Assembly: GCA_020638525.1 (NCBI GenBank)
Contig: JACKIL010000010.1
Coordinates: 1 to 64,000 of the forward strand
Length of the DNA: 64,000 nt
Direction of reading: 5' to 3'
Source of the DNA: Caulobacterales bacterium
GTDB lineage: Bacteria; Pseudomonadota; Alphaproteobacteria; Caulobacterales; Parvularculaceae
Under the pieces are notes generated by a model. It was given only the letters and a program-made list of their open reading frames with translations, had not been told where the DNA came from and made no database searches. The translations under genes were made by a program, and so were the position numbers. The number at the start of each line of letters is the position of its first letter. Positions within the stretch are counted from its first letter, which is position 1. Positions 52,924-61,886 of the stretch are shown here, one piece after another.

Positions 52924-54168
52924 ATGAGTGCTGAAGCATCAAGATTGACGAACGACGAGGCGAGGGCGCGCGCGAAGGCTTTCGATCTTCGAAAAGCCGA
53001 CAGGGCGTTCCTGGATGACCCTTATCCAATGTACTCGCTGTTGCGAGAGCATGACCCCGTTCATCGGGATTCGGGCGGAAGTGTTTTTCTTACTCGCTAT
53101 GACGATGTGGCTGGCGTTTATCGCGACAAACGTTTCAGCTCTGACAAAAAAATCGAGTTCAAACCGAAGTTTGGCGATTCGCCGCTCTATCTGCATCACA
53201 CAACCAGCCTCGTCTTCAACGACCCGCCGCTGCACACGCGCGTGCGTAAGCATTTGGCGCCGGCGTTCACGCCGCGCGCATTGTCTGTGATGGAGCCGCG
53301 CTTCGAAGAAATGGTCGATCGCATGCTCGACGCAGCGCTTGCGCGGGGCGGCATGGATATCGTCACCGAATACGCTGCGGGTCTGCCGGTGCAGATAATC
53401 GGCGACATGCTGGGCGTTCCGACTTCGGAGCGGGGGCCCTTGCGCGACTGGTCTCTCGCCATTCTTGGCGCGCTTGAGCCTGCGCCGAGCAAAGACGCGC
53501 TCGATTGGGGCAACCGCTCCGTATCGGATTTCAGCGAGTATCTCGCTTTCCATATCGATCGTTTTCGTAAGGGAAAGCTGAAAGAAGGCGGGGAAGTGCT
53601 GGGAATGCTGCTTGCTGGTGAGGATGAAGGGGCGGACCCGCTCACTGAAGACGAGCTGATCCAGAATTGCATCTTCCTCCTCAACGCCGGCCACGAAACA
53701 ACGACCAACCTTATTGGCAATGGCATTGCTGCGCTGCTCGATCATCCCGGCGAATTGCGGCGCTTGCGCGACGACCCATCGCTCATGGAATCTGCTGTCG
53801 AAGAGTTTCTGCGCTTTGAGAGTTCGAACCAGCTTGGCAATCGGCGGCTTATGGAGCGCGCGGAAATTGGCGGTGTAATGCTCGAAGAGGGAACGTTGGT
53901 AACGCTTGGAATCGGCGCAGCAAACCGCGATCCGGCGCAATTTCCGGAGCCGGACCGGCTCGATATCGCGCGGACTCCCAATCGGCATCTCGCCTTTGGC
54001 GGCGGCGTTCACGCCTGCGCTGGCATGACGCTCGCGCGGATGGAGGGGCGCATTGCGATCGGCAAGCTTCTTGAGCGCGCGCCTTCGTTCAAGCGCTCAG
54101 GACCCTTCGTGCGCGGCGGCCGCGCGCGCTTCCGCGGGTACTTGTCCTATCCGATCACCTTTGAATAA
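52924..54168 (+). CDS. Cytochrome P450
   Basis: This soluble bacterial P450 of 414 residues has the oxygen-activating I-helix motif NAGHETTTN, the ExxR pair in EEFLRFES, and the heme-binding loop FGGGVHACAG with C365 as thiolate ligand. It would hydroxylate a small hydrophobic molecule using an external ferredoxin/reductase, which is not encoded here. It is the only plus-strand gene between the divergent operator and the TetR gene. Ring or side-chain hydroxylation of an indole or related compound is possible. Confidence 0.95.
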   Translation: MSAEASRLTNDEARARAKAFDLRKADRAFLDDPYPMYSLLREHDPVHRDSGGSVFLTRYDDVAGVYRDKRFSSDKKIEFKPKFGDSPLYLHHTTSLVFNDPPLHTRVRKHLAPAFTPRALSVMEPRFEEMVDRMLDAALARGGMDIVTEYAAGLPVQIIGDMLGVPTSERGPLRDWSLAILGALEPAPSKDALDWGNRSVSDFSEYLAFHIDRFRKGKLKEGGEVLGMLLAGEDEGADPLTEDELIQNCIFLLNAGHETTTNLIGNGIAALLDHPGELRRLRDDPSLMESAVEEFLRFESSNQLGNRRLMERAEIGGVMLEEGTLVTLGIGAANRDPAQFPEPDRLDIARTPNRHLAFGGGVHACAGMTLARMEGRIAIGKLLERAPSFKRSGPFVRGGRARFRGYLSYPITFE

Positions 54169-54297
54169 GGCGGCCTGCTGCTCATCCGGCCGCAGTCGAA
54201 ATCATCTCTTCCGACCACCCTTCGGCAAAGGTGCCGCCGTTTAGGGGCTGTGGCTAACCAGCGGTCAGCCCCCCATTAGTTTCCGGCGGCCGCAATC

Positions 54298-54313
54298 TAG
54301 GACGATCGTCCTA
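54298..54313. promoter_or_regulatory. 16-bp perfect palindrome upstream of the TetR gene
   Basis: TAGGACGATCGTCCTA is a perfect palindrome lying 127 bases before the TetR start chosen here. The same arms TAGGAC/GTCCTA with four bases between them recur at 55307-55322 before the amine dehydrogenase operon. The pair defines a probable two-site regulon with autoregulation by the TetR protein. Confidence 0.78.
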
Positions 54314-54440
54314 TATCAGGAACGGCGGCGCAACCGGCGCCTTGCTAGCCAGGCCTGAAGAGGCGCGCCGCGACGCCTTGTTGATTGGACGCCCGGTGCA
54401 AAGTAATTTTTGGAAGAGTTTGGGGAAGATATTCTCGGTC

Positions 54441-55127
54441 ATGCGCAAGCTACGGCATCAGAAACGCGACAATTCAGCGTCGAACCGCGGCCAGATGGCG
54501 GTCGTGGCTATTCTGACCGCTGCGCGCGATGTGTTGGTCGAGGAGGGGTACCCGCGCCTCACCATGCGTAATGTCGCAACCCGCGCCGGCATCACGGTGG
54601 GCAACCTCTCCTATTATTATGCCAATAAAAGAGACCTTATGCATGACCTCGTTGAGGCTGTGCTTCAGGGGTACTTCGAAGATTTTGAGAAGATTACTGA
54701 TAATCTGGAAATTTCTCCTGAGGAGCGCTTCGAGGAGATGGTTCGGTTTATCATAGGCGATCTTGCGACGAAGGAGACGACGGGGTTCTTCCCGGCGCTC
54801 TGGGCGCTCGCCAATCACGATGCGTTCGCCGCTCAGGAGATGGCGCATATCTACCAGATGGAACGCGACTCGCTCGCAAAAGTCATTGGGCAGCTTCGCC
54901 CGGACCTCGGCAAGAAGGAACGCGACCTGCTTGCTCTCTTCATTTCGGCGTCGATGGAGGGGCATACGATGTTTGTCGGCTATCGGCGTGACAAGGCCAG
55001 CGCGATCGCCGAAGTCACCAACATAGCAGTTTATAGCTTTCTCACGCTCGTCAAGTCGATCGAGGCGCGATCTATCCGCGGACTGAAGCCGGTCGGCAAG
55101 TCGGCAGGAAAGCGTCTGGCGTCATGA
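54441..55127 (+). CDS. TetR-family regulator next to the amine dehydrogenase operon
   Basis: This 228-residue regulator has a helix-turn-helix at about residues 20-65 (ILTAARDVLVEEGYPRLTMR, then TVGNLSYYYANKRDLMHDLV). The C-terminal half would bind a ligand, perhaps an amine, aldehyde or CoA ester. ATG 54441 follows GGGGAAGA at a usable distance; the frame is open to 54342. Palindromes of the form TAGGAC-N4-GTCCTA precede both this gene and the amine dehydrogenase gene, so it likely controls itself and that operon. Confidence 0.9.
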   Translation: MRKLRHQKRDNSASNRGQMAVVAILTAARDVLVEEGYPRLTMRNVATRAGITVGNLSYYYANKRDLMHDLVEAVLQGYFEDFEKITDNLEISPEERFEEMVRFIIGDLATKETTGFFPALWALANHDAFAAQEMAHIYQMERDSLAKVIGQLRPDLGKKERDLLALFISASMEGHTMFVGYRRDKASAIAEVTNIAVYSFLTLVKSIEARSIRGLKPVGKSAGKRLAS

Positions 55128-55306
55128 TAACGGCGCCGCGCATTAGCATTTTCGACTTCCGGCGCGCATATCTGTCTCGCATATTCATCCGTATTCGCCC
55201 TGCTTTCGCTAGGCAGGCGGCAATTGCGCCACAGTCGAAAAAGCGCGCCGTGTGCGGCAGGTTTTCGACTTGACGGACCATACGAAGGACTGCACATTTC
55301 ACGAAC

Positions 55307-55322
55307 TAGGACATAAGTCCTA
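55307..55322. promoter_or_regulatory. TAGGAC-N4-GTCCTA operator before the amine dehydrogenase operon
   Basis: TAGGACATAAGTCCTA has perfect six-base arms identical to those at 54298-54313. It lies 83 bases upstream of the dehydrogenase large-subunit start. A second imperfect element, GTCCT-CAT-AGGA at 55338-55349, follows. Together these support direct control by the TetR protein. Confidence 0.78.
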
Positions 55323-55405
55323 ATTTTGGGTCGCAAGTCCTCATAGGAATGGACAGGCGGGCGCTTTTTGTTGAGTCCTGGCGCTGCCGTAGGAAGGAGA
55401 TAGGG

Positions 55406-56623
55406 ATGGCTTTCCGACGCCGCGGGCGCTTGATGGGAATGGTTGGGGCGGCGGCCCTTTCTGGCTGGGCGCTTGCGCCGGCGATGGCCGAGCTGCCGAT
55501 CGAGCCGACGCCGAATGTCTTGTCGCTGCCTTCGGATTATCCGGACAGCTGGGTCTACCTTGTCGACTCCAATTTCTTTGGGATCGAGAGCGGCAAGGTC
55601 ATCATCGCAGATGTTGGCGCTGAATCGCATCAAATGAAGGGCGAGATTGGCTACGCGCAGTTCGGGTTCTTTACGCAGGCCAAAACCCGGCCCGAAACCT
55701 ATGTCGTCGAAACGTTCTATTCGCGCGGCTCGCGTGGTCAGCGCACGGACGTTATTTCGATCTACGACAATGCAAGTCTCCTTTCGACGGGCGAAATTAT
55801 TCTGGAGGGTAACAAGCGCGCTCAAATCCTGAGCGAGCCTGGCGCGTTCCAGCTCTCGCATGACGAACGTTTCGCCTATCTTTTCTATTTCACGCCGGCC
55901 GCATCTGTGGGCGTTATCGATCTCGTTAATCGCAAGGTCGTCAACGAAATCGACATTCCTGGCTGCGCGCACGCTTATGCGTTGAAAGATTATGGTTTCG
56001 CTAGCCTGTGCGGAAACGGTTCGGTCGTGACGACGCGCCTCGATTCCAACGGCAAGCTCGTCTCGCAGACGATGAGCGAGCCCTTCAATGACATTGACGC
56101 TGATCCGATGTATTCGCGCGGCGAAGTCATCAACGGCGTCGGTTATTTTCCGACTTATGGCGGGAGCGTGCAGCCGATCGACTTCAGCGGCGATACGGCC
56201 GTGGTTGGTAAACTCTGGAAGCTTTCGGCTGATGAGGGCGATGCGAAAGACAGCAAACGTCTCTTCGGTCTCCTCAAGTCGAAGCCCAAAGGGTCGTGGC
56301 TTCCTTCGGGTTGGCAGCTCATGACGAGCGATGACGAGGGCCGTCTCTACGTCATCATGCGGGCGAACGCGACAATGGACGATCACGATACGGGCGGCGG
56401 TGAGGTTTGGGTTTTCAACCCTAAAACACATGAGCTCGTTCAAACGATTGAGCTCGACGCAGAGAGCTCGCTGATTGAAGTGACGCACGGCGCCGATCCT
56501 TACCTCGTGGCGCTTCGTCCGGATCAGTCAGTTGATGTCTATAAGGCGAAGACCGGTGAATGGATTCGCAATATCGGCGGCGGCATGTTGCTGACGTCGT
56601 TCAGCGCGCAGGCGGCGAATTAA
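55406..56623 (+). CDS. Amine dehydrogenase large (heavy) subunit, AauB/MauB-like
   Basis: This periplasmic beta-propeller subunit of a tryptophan-tryptophylquinone amine dehydrogenase has about 405 residues. A signal peptide of about 28 residues ends in APAMA. The mature part has repeated propeller-type segments such as TDVISIYDNASLLSTGEIIL, ERFAYLFYFTPAASVGVIDL and GEVWVFNPKTHELVQTIELD. The enzyme oxidises primary amines to aldehydes plus ammonia and passes electrons to a blue copper protein or cytochrome c. The following MauE-, MauD- and light-chain-like genes confirm the type. Start 55406 has AAGGAG upstream. Aromatic amines such as tryptamine or tyramine are more likely than methylamine given the neighbours. 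Confidence 0.92.
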   Translation: MAFRRRGRLMGMVGAAALSGWALAPAMAELPIEPTPNVLSLPSDYPDSWVYLVDSNFFGIESGKVIIADVGAESHQMKGEIGYAQFGFFTQAKTRPETYVVETFYSRGSRGQRTDVISIYDNASLLSTGEIILEGNKRAQILSEPGAFQLSHDERFAYLFYFTPAASVGVIDLVNRKVVNEIDIPGCAHAYALKDYGFASLCGNGSVVTTRLDSNGKLVSQTMSEPFNDIDADPMYSRGEVINGVGYFPTYGGSVQPIDFSGDTAVVGKLWKLSADEGDAKDSKRLFGLLKSKPKGSWLPSGWQLMTSDDEGRLYVIMRANATMDDHDTGGGEVWVFNPKTHELVQTIELDAESSLIEVTHGADPYLVALRPDQSVDVYKAKTGEWIRNIGGGMLLTSFSAQAAN

Positions 56624-56642
56624 GGGAGTCGAAAGGGCGGGC

Positions 56643-57170
56643 GTGACGATCGATCCGGCAATCTCTTATAGCTTCGGCATCGGGCTGGCGGCGCTGCTTG
56701 TCGCCGGTGCGGCGCATAAGCTTCGCCGTCCGTCTGCGTTCTTTGAGATTCTCTCCAACTATCGAATTGCGCCGGAGGTTCTATCGCCGGTGATCGGCGC
56801 AATTGCGATTGCGGCGGAGCTCGCGATCGCGGTCGGGCTTCTTATTCCCGCGATACGCTCGATCGCGGCGTGCGCGGGTGCGGGGCTCTTTGCAGTCTAT
56901 GGCGGCGCGATTGCATTGAATATCGCGCGCGGCCGGACGGCGATTGACTGCGGCTGTTCCTTTGGGGGTGGCAGGGAAGGGCGTTTGACGCCGTGGCTAC
57001 TTGCGCGGAACGGCGCGCTCGCCCTTGCGGCGCTCGCCGTCGCTCTGCCCGTCGGCGCGCGGGCGCTCGGTTGGGTGGATGGCGCGACCATTATCATTTT
57101 TGTCGCCGGGGCGGCCGCGCTTTACGCCGCTTTCGAAGCGCTGATGGCGCTTCCGGCCAGAGAAGCGTGA
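56643..57170 (+). CDS. mauE: MauE-like membrane protein for amine dehydrogenase maturation
   Basis: This 175-residue inner-membrane protein has about four to five membrane helices and the MauE/DoxX-type fold. The segments LLVAGAAHKLRRPSAFFEIL and CGCSFGG, a cysteine pair in a loop, match the family. MauE is required, with MauD, for making the disulphide-rich light chain in the periplasm. The GTG start lies 19 bases after the large-subunit stop. The order B-E-D-A is the same as in known mau and aau clusters. Confidence 0.88.
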   Translation: MTIDPAISYSFGIGLAALLVAGAAHKLRRPSAFFEILSNYRIAPEVLSPVIGAIAIAAELAIAVGLLIPAIRSIAACAGAGLFAVYGGAIALNIARGRTAIDCGCSFGGGREGRLTPWLLARNGALALAALAVALPVGARALGWVDGATIIIFVAGAAALYAAFEALMALPAREA

Positions 57171-57184
57171 GGGCGGAAAACTAG

Positions 57185-57811
57185 ATGGTTGCAGCGCTGA
57201 TCGTTTCGCAGGTTTTGCTTGGCGTGCTCGTCATCGGGCTCGGGCTTGCCGTGCTCGCGCTTGCGCGTCAGATCGGCGTGCTGCATGAGCGCATTGCTCC
57301 TGCTGGCGCGCTCTCCGTCAATCAGCGGGTGAAGGTGGGCGATGTCGCGCCAGAAATGGCGCTGAAAGCGGTCGATGGCGCATCGGTGTCCGTGGGCGGT
57401 CCTCGCGCTCAAAGCCAGCTTCTCTTCTTCCTCTCTCCAGAATGCCCGGTTTGCAAGACGCTCCTGCCGATCCTCAAGTCAATGTCGAAGGCGGAGAAGG
57501 ACTGGCTCACGCTTGTTCTCGCAAGCGACGGAGATACGGAAGAAAAACACCGCGCGTTTCGCGTCGCCGAAAAGCTCGAAGACTTTCCTTATGTCCTCTC
57601 CGAAGCGCTAGGACGCCTTTATGGCGTCGGAAAGCTTCCTTACGCCGTCCTGATCGACGAAAGTGGGAAAGTCGCTTCGATGGGTCTCATCAACAGCCGC
57701 GAGCATCTCGATAGCCTTTTCGAGGCGAAGGATCGCGGCATCGCTTCGCTTCAGGAATTCGTCGAACGGCGTAATGCTCCGCCGCAAAGGAAACAGGGAA
57801 TTGGCGCATGA
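57185..57811 (+). CDS. mauD: MauD-like thioredoxin-fold disulphide protein
   Basis: This 208-residue protein has an N-terminal membrane anchor (about 4-28) and a periplasmic thioredoxin-like domain. The redox motif is C87-P-V-C90 in SPECPVCKTLLP, and KLPYAVLIDESGKV contains the cis-proline region. MauD is thought to form or rearrange the six disulphides of the light chain. Its stop overlaps the light-chain start by ATGA, suggesting coupled synthesis of helper and client. Confidence 0.92.
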   Translation: MVAALIVSQVLLGVLVIGLGLAVLALARQIGVLHERIAPAGALSVNQRVKVGDVAPEMALKAVDGASVSVGGPRAQSQLLFFLSPECPVCKTLLPILKSMSKAEKDWLTLVLASDGDTEEKHRAFRVAEKLEDFPYVLSEALGRLYGVGKLPYAVLIDESGKVASMGLINSREHLDSLFEAKDRGIASLQEFVERRNAPPQRKQGIGA

Positions 57812-58356
57812 AGGACTTTGATAAGCTGAGTGAAATCGCCGTGCGCGGCCTTGCGCGGTTTTCTTCTCGCCGCGGCGTTCTCGCCTCGCTCGGCGGGCTT
57901 CTCGGCGGCGGCGCGTTTTTCCCGGCCTTGCCGGTCGCGCGCGCCCAGGAAGGGTCGGGATCCGGCTATCCCGGCGTCGCCCCGCAGAGCACCGGCAATC
58001 CGGAAGATCCGGGCGATCCGGCAAGCTGCGATTACTGGCGTTATTGCGCGATTGACGGCTTCCTTTGCAGCTGCTGCGGCGGTTCGCAGAGCGCCTGCCC
58101 TCCGGGCACGGAAATGTCGCCAATCACATGGATCGGCACCTGCACCAATCCGGCCGATGGCAAGCGCTACATCATTTCGTACAATGACTGTTGCGGCAAA
58201 CCGGCCTGCGGGCGGTGCCTGTGCAACCGTAATGAGGGCGAGCGTCCGATGACGCGGCCGCAGTCGAACAATGACATCAACTGGTGCCTTGGCACGTCGA
58301 CCGCCGCATACACCTGCTCGACGGCGGTGATCATTGGTGTCGCACTGGAGCAGTAG
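57808..58356 (+). CDS. Amine dehydrogenase light subunit carrying tryptophan tryptophylquinone, AauA/MauA-like
   Basis: This 182-residue catalytic subunit has a twin-arginine signal (SSRRGVLASLGG), so it is exported folded. The mature part is cysteine-rich with SCDYWRYC, LCSCCGG and YNDCCGKPACGRCLCN. The two tryptophans that cross-link into TTQ are W108 (SPITWIGTC) and W159 (NDINWCLG). Their spacing of 51 equals that of W57 and W108 in methylamine dehydrogenase. The light and heavy subunits form an alpha2beta2 enzyme in the periplasm. Confidence 0.93.
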   Translation: MKDFDKLSEIAVRGLARFSSRRGVLASLGGLLGGGAFFPALPVARAQEGSGSGYPGVAPQSTGNPEDPGDPASCDYWRYCAIDGFLCSCCGGSQSACPPGTEMSPITWIGTCTNPADGKRYIISYNDCCGKPACGRCLCNRNEGERPMTRPQSNNDINWCLGTSTAAYTCSTAVIIGVALEQ

Positions 58357-58360
58357 CGAA

Positions 58361-58924
58361 ATGAAAAGAAGCCTCTTTGTTGCATTGACCGCCCTGTTCG
58401 GCCTTTCCGCCGGCGCAGCAAACGCAGCCGGGGAGGCGGCTCCCGCCGCTGAACATGGCGGCAAAGTCTATCAACGATGCGCGGCGTGTCACTTGCCGAC
58501 CGGTGCGGGCGTGCCGGGCGCATTCCCGCGTCTTGCGGGACGCATCAATCAGGCGGCGACCGGAGATGGTGGACGCGACTATCTGGTCATGGTCGTTTCC
58601 AAAGGCCTTGTCGGTGAGATCGAGATCGACGGCCGTAAATATCGCGGCGTCATGCCGGCGCAGGCCGGCCTGACGGATGAAGATATTGCGGCGGTTCTCA
58701 ACTATGCGATGGCGCTGAAGACGCCAGGCGAAGCAGCGCCTGCAGCGGCCATGGAACCCGCAAAGCCCTTTACAAAAGAAGAAGTAGCGGAAATTCGCGC
58801 GCGCCATGCGGAGGCCAATCCGGGCCTCGTACATTCTTTCCGTGCTGGCGTTTTTGATGTTCCGCTTCCTGAAAAGCCGGCGGCTGACTCTGCTGTTTCG
58901 CCGTCTTCGGAAAGCAATAAATGA
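58361..58924 (+). CDS. Periplasmic monoheme cytochrome c
   Basis: This 187-residue exported cytochrome has a signal peptide of about 22 residues ending in ANAA and one heme motif, C40-A-A-C43-H44. An axial methionine is likely in YRGVMPAQ. The C-terminal extension after about 120 is Ala/Pro-rich and charged. It lies directly after the light-chain gene, so it probably accepts electrons from the amine dehydrogenase and passes them on to a terminal oxidase. ATG 58361 is chosen over an upstream in-frame start because the signal peptide begins there. Confidence 0.9.
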   Translation: MKRSLFVALTALFGLSAGAANAAGEAAPAAEHGGKVYQRCAACHLPTGAGVPGAFPRLAGRINQAATGDGGRDYLVMVVSKGLVGEIEIDGRKYRGVMPAQAGLTDEDIAAVLNYAMALKTPGEAAPAAAMEPAKPFTKEEVAEIRARHAEANPGLVHSFRAGVFDVPLPEKPAADSAVSPSSESNK

Positions 58925-59388
58925 GAGTGATTGGCGCCCTTATCGCACTGACCGCGACGGCCGCCGCAGCGGCCGTATCGGCGCCAGGCGTTGAAAATCC
59001 GCAACGCGCCCATCTGAACTGGATGCTTCATTGTCAGGGATGCCATCGCCCAGATGCGACGGGAACCCCGCCCGGCACGCCTGCGATGGCCGGCGATGTA
59101 GCGCTCTTTCTTCAGGTCGAAGGCGGCCGGGAATACCTCACCCGGGTTCCGGGCGTCGCGAATGCGGCGCTTCCCGACGATCAGCTTGCAGAACTTCTCA
59201 ACTGGACTTTGTCGACATTTGACGGCGCGCATTTGCCGGCGGACTTCACGCCCTATTCGGCCGAGGAGCTTTCCGCAGGGCGCAAGCGCCCCTTTGTCAG
59301 TGAGGCGACGCAGATCCGCGCGGCGCTCCGAGAGAAATTCCCCGTAGACGTAAAAACAGGAAACGCACAAGAGGGTAGCGGGGAATGA
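58921..59388 (+). CDS. Second periplasmic monoheme cytochrome c
   Basis: This 155-residue exported protein has a signal region at about 1-20 and a single heme motif, C38-Q-G-C41-H42. A possible axial Met is in TPAMAGDVAL. It overlaps the previous cytochrome by ATGA. The two proteins may form an electron-transfer pair or a hetero-complex with the amine dehydrogenase. Neither has two heme motifs, so neither is a MauG-type enzyme. Confidence 0.88.
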   Translation: MRVIGALIALTATAAAAAVSAPGVENPQRAHLNWMLHCQGCHRPDATGTPPGTPAMAGDVALFLQVEGGREYLTRVPGVANAALPDDQLAELLNWTLSTFDGAHLPADFTPYSAEELSAGRKRPFVSEATQIRAALREKFPVDVKTGNAQEGSGE

Positions 59389-59424
59389 CCTGGCATATGC
59401 AACTTCAGTAACGGGAGGGTGACC

Positions 59425-61752
59425 ATGAACCGGATTGAAATGATTGACCGCAAGAGCGCCTTAAGGTCGGCGCTTCTAGGCGCGAGCGCCATCACTGCGA
59501 TCGGCGCGCCGATGGCGTCACCGGCCTTCGCACAGGAATCGGTGTTCCGCGAAGAAATCGTCGTGACGGCGCAAAAGCGCGAACAAAGCGCTCAAGACGT
59601 CGGCATCTCCATCACGGCGCTTTCGGGCGACCAGATGCAAGCGCTCGGCTACACGAATGCGCAAGAAGTGACGGCGATGGCGGCGGGCGTTGCTACGCTC
59701 CAGCCGAACGGCGAGGCGAATTACTCCGTCGGTATCCGCGGCGTCGCCAACAACGACTTCACGACAAACGTCGAAAGCCCCGTCGCGATCTATGTCGACG
59801 AAACCTACATCTCGCAGATGTCGGGTGCGGGCTTCATGCTCTTTGACATCGACCGCGTCGAAATTCTACGTGGCCCGCAAGGCACGCTCTTCGGTCGTAA
59901 CGCCACGGGCGGCCTTGTTCACTACATCACAGTAAAGCCGAACGACGAAGAGTTTGGCGGCTATGGCAGCATCTCGTACGAACGCTTTGACCGCGTGAAG
60001 GCGCAAGGCGCAGTCAACCTTCCGATTGCGGAAGGTCTTGCGGCGCGCATTTCCATCGCCACCAATCAAGGCGACGGCTATGTCACTAACCGCCTTAACC
60101 CGGAAGAAAAGCTCAACAACGCCAACGAGACGGCCGGCCGTATTCAGGTTCTCTATGATCCGAATGACGACTTCTCGTTGCTGCTCAATGCGCGCATGGG
60201 CAAGCAGGATATCCGGACCGGATTCTTCGAATATGCCTCGGCGATCTATCCTGACGGCATGTATACGCCGGGCGTTCCGAACGTGGATCTCGGCGGCTAT
60301 GTCGATACCGACGGCGATATCTACGCTGGCGATTATGATTTCACTGGCCGCAACAAGCTCGACACGTGGGGCGCGACAGCACGCTTCGACTGGAACCTTG
60401 GGTTCGGCACGCTGACCAACATCACCGACTTCCAGTCGGTGCAGCGCGATTACATGGAAGACTCGGATGCGTCGCCTGTCGACTATTTCCGCTTCTTCCT
60501 CACGACCGATGCTCAGCAATTCTCCGAAGAAATTCGCCTTGCTGGCGATGTGGATCGGCTGAAATGGCTGGCTGGCTTCTACTATCTTGATCTTGACGTC
60601 AAAGACACGAACGGCGGCGTCACGATCGGCCTCTTTGAGGGACTTTTCGGCGATACTGTCGAGAACCTTGGCTTCAACGGCATCGTCAATCCCTACCATA
60701 CGACGTCCGAGTCATGGTCCCTTTTTGGTCAGCTTGAATATGCCCTAACCGATGATCTTACGCTCATCGGCGGCGTGCGTTACATCGATGAAGAAAAGAC
60801 GCACAGATATTTCGACATGCTCGCGCAGTTCCCGGACGGCGTGCGCAGCGGCATCGATCCGCGCACGGTCTATATTGCGCCGGCCTCGACGCCTTATGAC
60901 GGTTCGCGTAGCGACCAGGTCTGGGCGTTCCGCGCGCAGCTGAATTATACGCCGACGGACAATCTGCTGCTTTACGCCAGCTGGAACCGTGGGACGAAAG
61001 CGGGCGGCTTCAACGCGCCGTTGCTGCCGACGGCTGAGTTCGTCACCGACGAGCTGATGAACTATCGTCCTGAGAAGCTCGACGCCTATGAAGCGGGCTT
61101 CAAACTTGACCTCGCTGACGGGCGACTGCGGTTCAACGCAGCCGGCTACTATTATGACTACAAGGATTATCAGGCCTTCTCGATTATCGGCCTTGATACC
61201 TTCACGCTGAACGCCCAGGCCGAGACCAAAGGCTTCGAAATGGAGATGCAGGCCTCGCCGATCGATGGCCTCGATTTCCAATTCGGCGCTGCTTATATCG
61301 ACGCCAAAGTTGAGGACGTGCCGGGCGTCACCGTTGATGCGGTCACGCCAGTCGGCACGATTCCGGCGATCATCCCGGGTGCTACCGTTACCCCGGTGCA
61401 GACGCCGAAATGGAACCTGAACGGCTTGGCTCGTTACGAGTTCCCGATCGGTTACGGCAACATCGCGCTTCAAGTCGACGGCCAATATCGCTCCGAGCAT
61501 TTCTTCACGCTGCTCGGTACGCAGGCTTCGACGGAGGACGGCTATTTCATCGGCAACGCGGCTATCACGTGGTACCCGCCTGCAGACAATTGGTCGGTTC
61601 GGGCATACCTTCAGAACATGACCTCTTCTGAATATCTCGTTCAGACGTTCGACCTGTCGGGCAACCTCTCGAATGGGGGGCTCTTCGGTCTTGTCGAGCA
61701 GTATTATGGTCGTCCGCGCATGTGGGGCGTGAACCTAACCTACAAGTTCTAA
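59425..61752 (+). CDS. TonB-dependent receptor of the amine-catabolic region
   Basis: This complete outer-membrane receptor has 775 residues. The N-terminus has a signal peptide ending near SPAFAQ. A TonB-box-like REEIVVTAQKREQ is followed by a plug with VEILRGPQGTLFGRNATGG and a barrel ending in MWGVNLTYKF. ATG 59425 is preferred over GTG 59419 because of its spacing to GGGAGG. It follows the cytochromes by 36 bases. It may import an aromatic amine conjugate or a metal-chelate needed by the pathway. Confidence 0.94.
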   Translation: MNRIEMIDRKSALRSALLGASAITAIGAPMASPAFAQESVFREEIVVTAQKREQSAQDVGISITALSGDQMQALGYTNAQEVTAMAAGVATLQPNGEANYSVGIRGVANNDFTTNVESPVAIYVDETYISQMSGAGFMLFDIDRVEILRGPQGTLFGRNATGGLVHYITVKPNDEEFGGYGSISYERFDRVKAQGAVNLPIAEGLAARISIATNQGDGYVTNRLNPEEKLNNANETAGRIQVLYDPNDDFSLLLNARMGKQDIRTGFFEYASAIYPDGMYTPGVPNVDLGGYVDTDGDIYAGDYDFTGRNKLDTWGATARFDWNLGFGTLTNITDFQSVQRDYMEDSDASPVDYFRFFLTTDAQQFSEEIRLAGDVDRLKWLAGFYYLDLDVKDTNGGVTIGLFEGLFGDTVENLGFNGIVNPYHTTSESWSLFGQLEYALTDDLTLIGGVRYIDEEKTHRYFDMLAQFPDGVRSGIDPRTVYIAPASTPYDGSRSDQVWAFRAQLNYTPTDNLLLYASWNRGTKAGGFNAPLLPTAEFVTDELMNYRPEKLDAYEAGFKLDLADGRLRFNAAGYYYDYKDYQAFSIIGLDTFTLNAQAETKGFEMEMQASPIDGLDFQFGAAYIDAKVEDVPGVTVDAVTPVGTIPAIIPGATVTPVQTPKWNLNGLARYEFPIGYGNIALQVDGQYRSEHFFTLLGTQASTEDGYFIGNAAITWYPPADNWSVRAYLQNMTSSEYLVQTFDLSGNLSNGGLFGLVEQYYGRPRMWGVNLTYKF

Positions 61753-61801
61753 GCGTCGGCTTTTTTACGACGCCGCCTCTTACGACGAGGCCACAAGAAT
61801 A

Positions 61802-61825
61802 GCGAGGCGCCCTTGGGCGCCTCGC
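61802..61825 (+). terminator. Hairpin after the TonB receptor gene
   Basis: GCGAGGCGCC (61802-61811) and GGCGCCTCGC (61816-61825) form a perfect 10-bp stem with a CTTG loop, about 50 bases after the receptor stop and before the next gene's start. No T-run follows, so termination may be partial. Confidence 0.5.
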
Positions 61826-61886
61826 GCAGTCTCGCAAAGAACGAGATGCATCTAACAAAGATCTTCTTCAGGAAGACGAAGTCGGC

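Noticed and set aside
55031..56488. 485-codon minus-strand open frame across the amine dehydrogenase large subunit
   Set aside because: The composition is Arg/Ile/Val-rich as expected for antisense of GC-rich coding DNA, and it overlaps a clearly identified gene and its signal peptide.
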